This document shows, piece by piece, positions 32,569 through 42,411 of a DNA stretch of 64,000 bases; the stretch's first letter is position 1; each line of letters opens with the position of its first letter. Under the pieces are notes generated by a model, which saw only the letters and a program-made list of their open reading frames with translations, did no database searches and was not told where the DNA came from. The stretch lies in the NCBI RefSeq assembly GCF_024139115.2, contig NC_085140.1:161412452-161476451 (forward strand). The letters run 5' to 3'. This DNA is from Armigeres subalbatus. Lineage: Eukaryota; Arthropoda; Insecta; Diptera; Culicidae. Made by a program: the position numbers and the translations under genes.

Positions 32569-33432
32569 TAGGGTGGTTCAAAAAATCGATTTTGCTCCAC
32601 AGTGCTCGTCTGATTCTTTACCATGTTCTGAGTGTCCTCTGAAAATTTGAGCTCATTTGCATGCAAATTAGTATGGGGAAATTTATTTTTTCATTATACT
32701 GTTAATGATGTTTCCCCATTAAGCGCAGGTTAAAAGAAAACCTACATAGCTAAAAGGGATACTCAACACCTTTCACCCAACGAAAACCGCATGTTGATTA
32801 ATCGTCCCAATAATTAGTAATCGATTTTAAAACAGGTTGTGAATCTTTAGTCATGATCATTAAACTTCTTTGAGGGCATCACTGAAATGTGCAGTGCAAC
32901 ATAGTAGCCTGAATTTGTGTGTGCTATCTTTCGCGCCACGAGCAGCAATGTTGCCTGTTGATGAGTTATGCAATTAGCTCCAGAAAACCACGGTATAGAT
33001 GAAATTCGATTACTAATTATTGGAACGATTAATTGAGATGCGGTTTTCACTGAGTGAAAGCTGTTGAGTATTCCTTTTAGCTATGTAGGTTTTCTTTTAA
33101 CATGCGCTTGATGGGGAAGCGTCATTAACAGTAATGCTGTCCAATGAGCAGCTCGAAGTAGCTCGAAGTTGTTCCTGTCACGCTCAGGCCCGTTTGTTGA
33201 CAAAAAAGAACGAGCAGGACGGGAACAACTTCGAGCTACTTCGAGCTGCTCATTGGACAGCACTAGTATAATGAAAAAATAAATTTCCCCATACTAATTC
33301 GCATGTAAATTTGAATCGGCTTGTGCTAAATCAGTTTTAATTCAAATGAGCTCAAATTTTCAGAGGTCACTCAAAACATGGTAAAGAATCAGATGAGCAC
33401 TGTGGAGCAAAATCGATTTTTGAACCACCCTA
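32569..33432. mobile_element. hAT-like foldback element F, arms about 260 bp
   Basis: The left end TAGGGTGGTTCAAAAAATCG is mirrored at the right end, and pairing continues through ATTTTGCTCCACAGTGCTC and beyond. ACGTGGGC (32561-32568) and ACGTGGGT (33433-33440) form an 8-bp duplication with one change. The right arm is interrupted by a second small palindrome at 33132-33264. No transposase. Confidence 0.8.
33132..33264. mobile_element. Small palindromic MITE nested in the right arm of element F
   Basis: TGCTGTCCAATGAGCAGCTC at 33136 is mirrored near 33243-33262; arms of about 41 bp surround a 45-bp spacer. AGTA lies on both sides. The left arm of F shows the uninterrupted site (CATTATACTGTTAATG, inverted). 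Confidence 0.75.
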
Positions 33433-33506
33433 ACGTGGGTGCAATAATGCGGAACTTATTGTACACGACAAAAGCTTCGGAACGCATACGTTCTTGAAAC
33501 GGGCTA

Positions 33507-33768
33507 TCTATATAATAAAAATGAAATGGTCTGTGTTCGTATCCGCATAACTCGAAAACGGCTGGACGGATTTTCTTCATTCCTTCAGCAGATATGTTCA
33601 TTATTGTTTCCGACGGGTTTATATGATATTTCTTCCTACGAAAATCACGACTAAAGTTGAGTAAATCGTGAAAAACTAAAATAAAGATTCGTATGTAAAT
33701 TTTGCTTGGGCGGTTCACAACGCGCATTTTCGCCTACTACGCAGGACAACGTCTGCCGGGTCGACTAG
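33507..33768 (+). mobile_element. Short non-autonomous Helitron (262 bp)
   Basis: It starts TCTATATAATAAAAATGAAA after an A and ends CTAG (33765-33768) before a T. This is the A|T insertion rule and TC...CTAG ends of Helitrons. A stem-loop (GCAGGACAACGTCTGC) sits eight bases before CTAG. No Rep/helicase is encoded. Confidence 0.8.
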
Positions 33769-34219
33769 TATGAGATACAATCGAGCTATCACCTTCTTGC
33801 TCCCTGATTCAAAAGTCTTGCAATGATATTAATAAAATGTTTGCACGAATATTTTATCCATAATGACACTCAGTGTTGGTAGAATCATACTCGAATCTGA
33901 ATCATCGAGGTTTCATGCAAGAGCTAACTCGCCTGCGATTCTGTAGGGGAAGCATCGCGCTTGAGTTTCTCGGCCAGAATCGCATCGCTTCGCTCACTCA
34001 CCGAAAAATGGTTTCGTTCTAAAAAACGTCAAAACGCAATCGAGACGTATGTTTGACCCGTAATGCTGGGTAGACACCTTTACGTGGTGTGTTACGGGGT
34101 AAGATCCACCACGGTTACATTGCCAGCTACAGGCAAATCCTGACCCAACGAATCCCTTCCTCATTATCCAACTCCGTGGTACTTATGAGGGTGTCGCTAA
34201 GTCGGTGACCTCTCGTTAA

Positions 34220-34423
34220 CAGTGGCGTCGCGTAACCTCACTTTTTACCTGTGCACTGACCCAAAAAGTGAAAATTTTGATATTTGGACAGCCCAAATGC
34301 AAAAGAAAACTATCAGAGTCGTTTATACTAATCAAAATCTAGTTATTCTAGGCATTTCCGCACACCAATTCCTTAAATTTAAACTCAGTGCACAGGTAGA
34401 TTGAGGTTAAGGAAACGCCACTG
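34220..34423. mobile_element. hAT MITE (204 bp) nested in the tailed retroelement
   Basis: The ends CAGTGGCGT/ACGCCACTG-like (left CAGTGGCGTCGCGTAACCTC) are inverted. The 8-bp duplication CTCGTTAA is exact (34212-34219, 34424-34431). The inner words ACCTGTGCACTGA/CAGTGCACAGGT are also inverted. Confidence 0.85.
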
Positions 34424-34641
34424 CTCGTTAAGTAAGTACTACATCAACACTTCCTTCTTCTCCCTAGTTACGGTGAAGATGGGCGTGGCCAGGAGTAGTA
34501 ATCCTCATGCTTTTGTTATTTTTGTTTAAGACTGGAATCAAGGACCACTCCCCTTCTTGATTTTTGATAGCATTCTAGATAAGGATCTCAAAAGTAAAAC
34601 ATGAGTATCACTAGTGTCCAATCTACGAATTACACCGTAAC

Positions 34642-34677
34642 AATGCTAATGCTAATGCTAATGCTAATGCTAATGCT
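34642..34677 (+). repeat. (CTAATG)n microsatellite, LINE-type tail
   Basis: Six tandem hexamers end directly at the 3' copy of the target duplication. Confidence 0.9.
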
Positions 34678-35171
34678 AAAACGCAATCGAGACGTATGTT
34701 TTGTTTATATATAATTATTAGCCATTGTTTTAGACGAAAAATAGTTTATTCAATGAAGAACACGTAAATATCATGCAATGCTGCAAATTGCGATTTAAAT
34801 CATGAGCAAATCTCTCGGCCATAATTGTGATGGGATTTGACTCACGCATGCTTTGAATCGCCGATGAGATTTGAGATTTTGAGATTTTACCAACACTGGT
34901 GACACTGCCAGACAGTAGGAGTTAGAATGTAATAACACACACACTATCTTTTCCCGTCCGCAACGTTTACTACTCGCGCGCACCACAACCAAATTAGTTG
35001 GGTTTTGGTACATGATTCTAGTGATGCACGAAAAACAAGATATGCCTATGATTGGAATGTTTCTGAATAATAAATGTTGCAAACGGAAAAGAGAATGCTT
35101 CCCTAGGGCTTCTTCTATTGAAATATTTCATCAAATGCTTCAAAACCCAAATGTAGGCAATTCGGATCCAA

Positions 35172-35412
35172 GAAAGGCATCATCACCTCTGAGGACTAAA
35201 TTTGGGTTTTCATAGTAAATTTTTTAAACAATTGTATCCAACAATTTTCATATCTTAAGATACGCTAGTTTTGTTCGAAACCAGTGACATAAATAATCAA
35301 ATGAATTTTCTAAAAGTATTCATGCATGATGGCACTACAATCCTCAATGAACAAAACTGCCTTACGTAGTTTACGTTGGGCGGTTGTGTCTTGTACATAA
35401 CCCTCCTGATTT
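35172..35412 (+). repeat. Dispersed repeat E, copy 2, right part
   Basis: GAAAGGCATCATCACC through ATTTTGTTCGAAAC-like words aligns with 15593-15722. It is followed at 35364 by ACGTAGTTTACGTTGGGCGG, matching 18736. Confidence 0.65.
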
Positions 35413-35419
35413 TTTTATT

Positions 35420-36110
35420 GGTCTTTTTTACCGGAAATCCCGGGTTTCCGAAACCTGTTCCTTGGCCATCAATTGGCCAGTTTTACCCTACCAAGAAATT
35501 TTGGCGTTTTCTAGATTACTCATGAGATTCTGAGAGGTTTGAGGTGTCGGAAGCCTAATTTGGTTTGTAGTTTTATGTTGGCCGTTTTTTACCGGAAATT
35601 TCGGGTTTCCGGAACCTGTTCCGTGGCCATCACAAGGCCAGTTTTACCCTACCAAGAAATAAGGGAATTTTATAAATTACCATGAGATTCTGAGAAGTTT
35701 GAGGTGTCGGAAGCCCAATTTGTTTTGTAGTTTTATGTTGGCCGTTTTTTACCAGAAACTCCGGGTTTCCAGAACCTGTTCCATGGCCATCAAATGGCCA
35801 GTTTTACCCTACCAAGAAACTATGGCGTTTTCTAAGTTGCCTAAGAGATTCTGAGAAGTTTGAGGTGTCGGAAGCCTAATTTGTTTTGTTGTTTTATGTT
35901 GGTCATTTTTTACCGGAAATTTCGGGTTTCCGGAATCTGTTCCGTGGCCATCAAATGGCCAGTTTTACCCTACCAAGAAACTATGGCGTTTTCTAAGTTG
36001 CCTATGAGATTCCGAGAAGTTTGAGGTGTCGGAAGACCGAAATATTCGTCAATTCTATGCTGGCCTTTTATACCGGATATTCCGGGTTTCCGGAACCTAT
36101 TCGGAGGTCA
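35420..36110 (+). repeat. Tandem repeat, unit about 160 bp, 4.3 copies
   Basis: TTTTACCGGAAAT-type starts recur near 35428, 35588, 35747, 35907 and 36068. Each unit has GGTTTCCGGAACCTGTTCC, GGCCAGTTTTACCCTACC, and GAGGTGTCGGAAGCC. The last unit is truncated. Confidence 0.9.
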
Positions 36111-36924
36111 TCCGGAGGTCAATTTTTATCCATTTGGCCATTGTTGTCAACCATTCACATTGACCATAAATTACTTATATTAAAACACCTGTTACGACGT
36201 TAAAAATTTCAAAATACTAAACATTTGCTCAAAAAATGGCTTATGCCACACTTCAAAACTCCCCCCTCTAAAAGAGGGAGGGTCATCCTGGGCATTTTAC
36301 CCATCTACATGCTGGAACTACTATTCCCCTTGATCACAGTTGAAACCGATTGCAATTTAGTTAAAAATTGACCGAGAACGAGCTGTTTTAAGTTGTCAAG
36401 ATTCGTCCCGGCAGTTTGAGGGTTAATGCAAATTTATTGTACATAATTTATTTTATTTTTATTTAACAATAACTAAAAAATAAATAATTATAATAATTAA
36501 GAAAAACAACAAAAAAAAACGACAAAATCAAATTAGCATGCACGAAAACCAAGATTATATTGTAACCTTCAAACGATCGGTTACAATCTTCCCGTAGACG
36601 GGGTAAAAAAAATCCTTGGGATTTTTTTTAAGGTTTTGAGCGCGACTACTTCTCCACTTGATCCCGTTGCAATTCGTTAAATGATTTTTCATGTTGACCA
36701 GAGGAGCTCTTTTTAACGATTTGTTAGATTTAGTGGAGTGAGCCTGTCCACCCTGCACCCTAGAAATCCCCAAGGATGTAAGTGTCAAAATCAAGAGCAA
36801 CTCTTCTCATTAATCTATTATTGAATCAGTGTAAACCATAACTATGTGTAAGCTTTCCAAAATGCGTCAGAATAACACCGTTCCGACTGTCACAATATAT
36901 TATAAAATTATATATATGAAAGAA
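36111..36924. other. Unassigned stretch
   Basis: AT-rich; nothing recognised. An RTE fragment begins at about 36925. Confidence 0.4.
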
Positions 36925-39035
36925 TGTGCAGGTTGAGGATCAAAGGCCGGTTCTTCAACTTCAGCATAATCAACGTCCACAGCCCACACTCCGGAAGCAC
37001 TGATGATGATAAGGACGCATTCTACGCGCAGCTGGAACGTGAGTACGACAGCTGCCCAAGCCACGACGTCAAAATCATCATAGGAGATTTGAACGCTCAG
37101 GTTGGCCAAGAGGAGGAGTTTAGACCGACTATTGGAAAGTTCAGCGCTCACCGGCTGACGAACGAAAACGGCCTACGACTAATTGATTTCGCCGCCTCCA
37201 AGAATATGGCCATTCGTAGCACCTACTTCCAACACAGCCTCCCGTATCGGTACACCTGGAGATCACCACTGCAGACAGAATCACAAATCGACCACGTTCT
37301 GATCGATGGACGGCACTTCTCCGACATTATCGACGTCAGGACATATCGTGGCGCTAACATCGACTCTGACCACTATCTGGTGATGGTTAAACTGCGCCCA
37401 AAACTATCCGTCATCAACAATGTTCGGTACCGACGACCGCCGCGGTACGACCTAGAGCGACTGAAGCAACCTGATGTCGCCACTGCATACGCGCAGCATC
37501 TCGAGGCAGCGTTGCCGGAAGAGGGTGAGCTCGACGGGGCCTCTTTTGAGGACTGCTGGAATACAGTCAAAGCAGCCATTAACGACGCAGCGGAGAACAA
37601 CGTCGGGTATATGGGTCGAAGTCGACGGAACGATTGGTTCGACGAAGAGTGCAGACAGATTCTGGAGGAGAAGGACGCAACGCGGGCGGTCGCGCTGCAG
37701 CAAGGTACCCGGCAGAACGTGGAACGTTATAGACGGAAGCGGAGACAGCAGACCCACCTTTTTCAGGAGAAGAAACGCCGCCTGGAAGAAGCGGAGTGCG
37801 AGGAGATGGAACAGCTGTGCCGTTCTCAAGAAACACGCAAGTTCTATCAGAAGCTCAAGGCATCCCGCAAAGGCTTCGTGCCGCGCGCCGAGTGGATAAG
37901 GATGAGAGCATCTTGACGGACGAACGTGGTCGAAAGGTGGAAGCAGCACTACGAGGAACATTTTTGCAATGGCGCTGATAGTACAGGCAGTGAAATTCAA
38001 AGCAGCGGAGGAAATGACTACGTCAGTTCAGCGGACGCTGGAAGCCAACCAGCCCCACCTTGAGGGAAGTTAAGGATGCGATCCAACAGCTAAAGACCAA
38101 TAAAGCAGCTGGTAAGGATGGTATCGGAGCTGAGCTCATCAAGATGGGCCCGGAAAAGCTGGCCACTTGCCTGCACAAACTGATAGTCAGAATCTGGGAA
38201 ACCGAACAGCTACCGGAGGAGTGGAAGGAAGGGGTTATATGCCCCATCTACAAGAAAAGCGACAAACTGGAGTGTGAGAACTTTCGAGCGATCACCATCC
38301 TTAATGCCGCCTACAAAGTGATATCCCAGATCATCTTCCGCCGTCTGTCACCATTAGTGAACGAGTTCGTGGGAAGTTATCAAGCCGGCTTCGTTGACGC
38401 CCGCTCGACAACGGACCAGATCTTTACTGTACGGCAAATCCTTCAAAAATGCCGTGAATACCAGGTCCCAACGCACCATCTGTTCGTTGATTTCAAGGCG
38501 GCATACGACAGTATAGACCGCGTAGAGCTATGGAAAATTATGGACGAGAACAGCTTCCCTGGGAAGCTTACCAGACTGATCAAATCAACGGTGGATGGTG
38601 TGCAAAACTGTGTGAAGATTTCGGGCGAACACTCCAGTTCGTTCGAATCGCGCCGGGGACTAAGACAAGGTGATGAACTTTCGTGCCTGTTGTTCAACAT
38701 TGCGCTAGAAGGTGTCATGCGGAGAGCCGGGTGTAAGAGCCGGGGTACGATTTTCAACAGATCCAGTCAATTTATTTGCTTCGCGGATGACATGGACATC
38801 GTCGGACATGTTGCAAGAATGCCGGACAGCAACCCTGCAAAGATGGTGTTCGCTTCCGATCCGGCAGGTACGAGACGGCGTGGAGCGCAGCGAGCGAGAT
38901 GGGCAGACCCGGTGCAGAACGACTTGGCGAGCGTGAGGCGTATCCGAGGATGGAGAGATGCGGCCTCGAACCGTGTATTGTGGCGTCAAATTGTTGATTC
39001 AGTGTTATCTGTTTAGATGTTAACTAAATAAATGA
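36925..39035 (+). pseudogene. RTE-clade LINE (family 2), 5'-truncated, RT core deleted
   Basis: It starts inside the endonuclease (MCRLRIKGRFFN) and keeps IIGDLNAQVGQEE, IDHVLIDGRHFSDI and SDHYLVMVKLR to the stop at 37914-37916. After a short disrupted stretch the RT resumes at 38060: NKAAGKDGIGAEL, CPIYKKSDKLECENFRAITI, HHLFVDFKAAYDSIDR, RRGLRQGDELSC, and FADDMDIVG at about 38782. There the frame jumps straight to GHVARMPDSNPAKM, missing the thumb region present in family 1 (about 190 residues). It ends near 39016 with a TAAATAAATGAAATG tail. Related to, but clearly distinct from, the element at 20.7 kb. Confidence 0.9.
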
Positions 39036-39354
39036 AATGAACATCACAGAACCATTCAGAATACTTAATTCCATTGAAATCATTCTTTTTTTTTACCCAC
39101 AAATAGAATTTTCGACAACAATCATGAAAATAGTTTGGCGGAACAGTTATGTCGAGAAATAGAGCACTTTTTTGTGGTTATCAGCCCCGTAGAGTGCATG
39201 ATTTCGTGAATGATTACTGCGATTGACATTATCTCCACATGCTTTATACATGGAAGTGAACCATCCACGTGGTTCAAGTGATTATGTCGCTTAAAATGAG
39301 TATTGTACAAATTTCCCCCATTAAACCAGTGGATCAGGCTAAGATTGGAAGATC

Positions 39355-39516
39355 TTTCGAACGAGCGTGAGATGATCCAAAGATGGCGGCAGCACTACGA
39401 AGAGCACCTAATTGACGATGTGGCAGACAATGGAGGTTGTATGGTTTCGAACCTGGTAGCACGAGCGCAGGACATACGACTTCCGGCACCGAATCTCCAG
39501 GAAATCCAGGAGTAGA
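39355..39516 (+). pseudogene. RTE family 1 fragment
   Basis: NEREMIQRWRQHYEEHL, then ARAQDIRLPAPNLQEIQE match the RTE protein encoded at about 22280-22430. Both sides are truncated. Confidence 0.85.
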
Positions 39517-39731
39517 TTTGCCAGTTTTGTGATACCACGATTTGTAGTGTTCCGTAATAATGTACCAACATAAAACTGTTCAGACAGTTATAGTTAGACG
39601 AAACGATAGACGTGAAACGACACAAATAATTACCTCTTGAGGAAGACACAATCCCCGTGTCGAAACGTTGTTCAACGAATAAACTCGTTTCTATAAATAA
39701 AGACTGCGTAGCCGTAAAAAAATATAAAAGT

Positions 39732-40545
39732 TACAGTCGAAACTGTTACTCAAAAACTGCTCAGCCTATCTAAAAAATATGTAAATACCTTCTGTGGTTT
39801 AATAGCAGGACACTGCCCGAGTAAATTTTAGTTGAAACGACTAGGGTAAAATGCCCAATAGTGGACCCTCTAGTAGCGGAGTTTTGTTCTTCCTGTCATA
39901 AGGAGTAGACATTTTCAACATCATAATTCTGCTTTATGTCTAATAACAAGTTCTGCATCTCCTCTTCACGATACATACATAAAACATTCAAATACACGAC
40001 ATTATTAGTTGAAATTAACATTTTAATGTCTGACTGAATTCGCCCTATAGTAGACCCCCTGGGGGTCCGTAATAGGAAATTACTTCCCAATAGTCGACAC
40101 TTCATTTGATTTTCATGTTTCGTTTCGGGACGTTCTTGTTTCCTATTGTGGACCCCCCAAAATATTCCTATAATGGACACTCTTGTGTTTATTTTTTATG
40201 GAATTGTAAAAAATCATCTAATTTTACTTTCCATAGCATTTGCAATACATGTAAACAAATCATAGGTTCTCTCGATGGAATTTCATAGCAAAATATTTAC
40301 AATGTGTTGTAATAATGAAAAAAACGGCTGGAGGGTCCACTATTGGTTGGGGGTCCACTATTGGACACTTTACCCTATGTAAATTTCAAGATGATACCTG
40401 TCGTTTCTGTGAAAGGGACAAGGAAGATTCGGGACATTTATTGTATACCTGTGAGGCAGTTTTCCAAAAAAGGCGCACATTTTTCGATAAAGGACTGATA
40501 CAACCATCAGATGTATGTGTAGCGACCCTAAACGCCATGCAATAA
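39732..40545 (+). pseudogene. RNase-H-type LINE C-terminal fragment, split by MITE D
   Basis: Before the MITE the translation reads TVTQKLLSLSKKYVN and GLIAGHCPSKF. After it (from 40378) it reads KFQDDTCRFCERDKEDSGHLLYTC, a CCHC finger, then the C-terminus ending at 40543-40545. The same order (GLITGHCPCRY, then CRF.) is seen in the minus-strand LINE at 54.6-56.2 kb. A TAG follows SKF. So this is the tail of an I/Loner-group LINE interrupted by a TA-targeting MITE. Confidence 0.8.
39844..40375. mobile_element. TIR element D (532 bp)
   Basis: GGGTAAAATGCCCAATAGTG at the left is mirrored at the right (reverse complement GGGTAAAGTGTCCAATAGTG). TA flanks both ends (39842-39843, 40376-40377). The word AATAGTGGACCC and variants recur at about 40048, 40085, 40145, 40170, 40335 and 40352. 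A second, damaged copy lies at 57039-58539. Confidence 0.85.
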
Positions 40546-41713
40546 TCATCATTTTTCTTAAATTTTTAAAGTATGTCATATAAAAGAACAAAAGGAAAGA
40601 TGCGACAGGTTGGAACCTGTCCATTTATGTTTATCAAATAGCAACCGCTGTTGAAAATAAACAACGGATATTTAAGTATAAGCAAAACTTGGCGAATAAG
40701 CTGGCCTAGAAATAGTAGCTGACTCAATTATTAAATAATTGTTTATTTAGAGAGTACGAATGCTCTCGGAGCAGAATGTCACATGAGAGTAAATGTAGGT
40801 AGCATGCAACATTCTGCAACATTATTGAAAATGAGAGAATAATTGTAAACAATAGCCAGTAGTTATAAATAACGTTTTTGTAAATAAAGAAGAGAGTCGG
40901 ATTTTGGACTTGGAGTTAGCAAGTCACATCAGAATTGTTCAAGTGTTTTATTTTTCAAATTGTGATGACTGTTTTCCCGAAAACTAACCGCTCGAGCTCG
41001 CGCATATGGATGACTTCTCCCAGTAAGGCAATACATTTCATAAGATATGTTATACCTTATTGGGAAAATGCCTATAATCAGCAAGTGGAAATCACTCAAG
41101 TTCATAGTGATATGACCACTGACAAGGCACAAACATTACAACGGGGCCTGCCACAATTGATCAACCAACTGGTCGCAGTGGAAAATGTACCCAACAAGGG
41201 AAAAAAATTAAGTCGATCCTGCATCAATAGTTTAGTTTTAGTTGTTGCAACTAGTGCAAACAACGAACTATTAGACAGAGTTGTAGAAAACCTTCGTACT
41301 AGAAGTTTACCATACTACATTTTGACGTTCATCCTCTGGAATGAGTTATTGACAAACTACTAAATGATCGAGATCCAGAATAGTTGTTGAAATCAGCAAA
41401 TGCGATTAATTATAAATTTTGAAAGTTGTGATACATGAAGTGTGTTTGAATGGAAGTGATGCAATTATTATATCAAAGTCTAGTCTTGAAACACCCACAA
41501 ATTTGTGCGAATTAATTTAAGCTTATGCTAATACCAGAATTAGAAATCGACCCAAATTGACATTTCCTAGTTGTCGTACTCACGACTCGGAACGTGGATG
41601 CGCCTCTGATTAGAAGAAATTCCACTTTACTAATTCCATTCCACTAAAAAGCTTTAAATAATTTTCTTGTCTATAAGATCTGTGTAGGGGTTCATCAAAT
41701 TCACTCACCCAAT
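40546..41713 (+). other. Unassigned stretch with one open frame and LTR-like sequence
   Basis: 40740-40960 looks like an LTR end (polyadenylation word AATAAA near 40885, end TTTTATTTTTCA), but I find no matching duplication. An ATG-started frame at 40965-41363 follows and is listed separately. Nothing else is recognised. Confidence 0.3.
40965..41363 (+). CDS. Unrecognised open frame, 132 codons
   Basis: The frame is open upstream to a TTG at 40935; the first ATG is at 40965. The C-terminal half alternates hydrophobic strand-like and helix-like segments (SLVLVVATSA, NELLDRVVENLRT, YYILTFIL), which looks more protein-like than the shadow frames of this window. No domain can be named. It has no intron signals that I can judge and sits among repeats. 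It may be a fragment of a host gene or of a transposon, or chance. Confidence 0.25.
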   Translation: MTVFPKTNRSSSRIWMTSPSKAIHFIRYVIPYWENAYNQQVEITQVHSDMTTDKAQTLQRGLPQLINQLVAVENVPNKGKKLSRSCINSLVLVVATSANNELLDRVVENLRTRSLPYYILTFILWNELLTNY

Positions 41714-41871
41714 GGTCCTATGCACCGAGTTCATCATTGACGTTTGAGACGGGCGCTGTTTACTAAGAATGAATACTTTTTCATTCATCGAGTTCATGCA
41801 AGTGTTCATTTTTAGTAAACAGCGCCCGTCTCAAACGTCATTGTGTTCATTCGGTGCATTGGACCATGGGG
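41714..41871. repeat. Foldback repeat, arms about 60 bp
   Basis: GACGTTTGAGACGGGCGCTG at 41741 is mirrored at 41813-41840, and pairing extends outward through GTGCAC/GGTCC words. Related TTGACGTTTGAGCGG and CGCTCAAACGTC words follow to about 42220, suggesting a cluster of related foldbacks. Confidence 0.75.
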
Positions 41872-42411
41872 CAGTGCATAGGTTCATCATTTGACGTTTG
41901 AGCGGTTCTGAAATTTATTTTGAATGAACTCGATGTATAGACCTGTGCAGCAGTTCATCGAATTCACTCACCTAATGGATTTTGACACATGAGCAAACTC
42001 GAACAAAGGTTCATTTTGCGTTCATTTTGGACCCGCTCAAACGTCATAATATCTTAGGGGAGTTCATTTTGCGTTGGTCTATGGAAGAGTGTTCATTTTT
42101 GGTAAACAGCGCACCGCTCATACGGCATCTTGTTCATTCGATTCATCTCCCCATATTGACATTTGAACGGGGTATTCACTTGAACAAGGTTCATTATACG
42201 ACCCGCTTTAGCGTCAGAATTTATTCGGAGAGTTCATTTTTGGATTATTGGACTATTGTGTTACATAAAGATCAGCGGGAAAGTGTAAAAGACAACTAGT
42301 GACACGCAGCGCTGATTTTGCTCCACCTTATATTGTAAGGCGCTGTCAATACTATACACCGCGCGGCTGTTATAATGTTTTCACATTCGAAATAAACAAC
42401 CGCACCATAGA
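41872..42411. other. GTTCAT-rich spacer with foldback-related words
   Basis: The words TTCATTTTGCGTTC, CGTTTGAGCGG, and CAGCGCACCGCTCA relate to the foldback at 41714. No gene. Confidence 0.4.

Larger units (their letters stand above)
34055..34677 (+). mobile_element. Retroposed element with (CTAATG)n tail
   Basis: The 24 bp at 34031-34054 (beginning AAAACGCAATCGAGACG) recur exactly at 34678-34701, so it inserted by target-primed reverse transcription. The tail is six CTAATG units (34642-34677). It encodes no protein. Tandem 3' tails instead of poly(A) occur in I-group LINEs, so this may be a deleted or SINE-like derivative; that is inference. A hAT MITE at 34220-34423 inserted later. Confidence 0.8.

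Noticed and set aside
40740..40960. Second solo LTR
   Set aside because: LTR-like 3' part, but no matching 5-bp duplication or clear 5' end.
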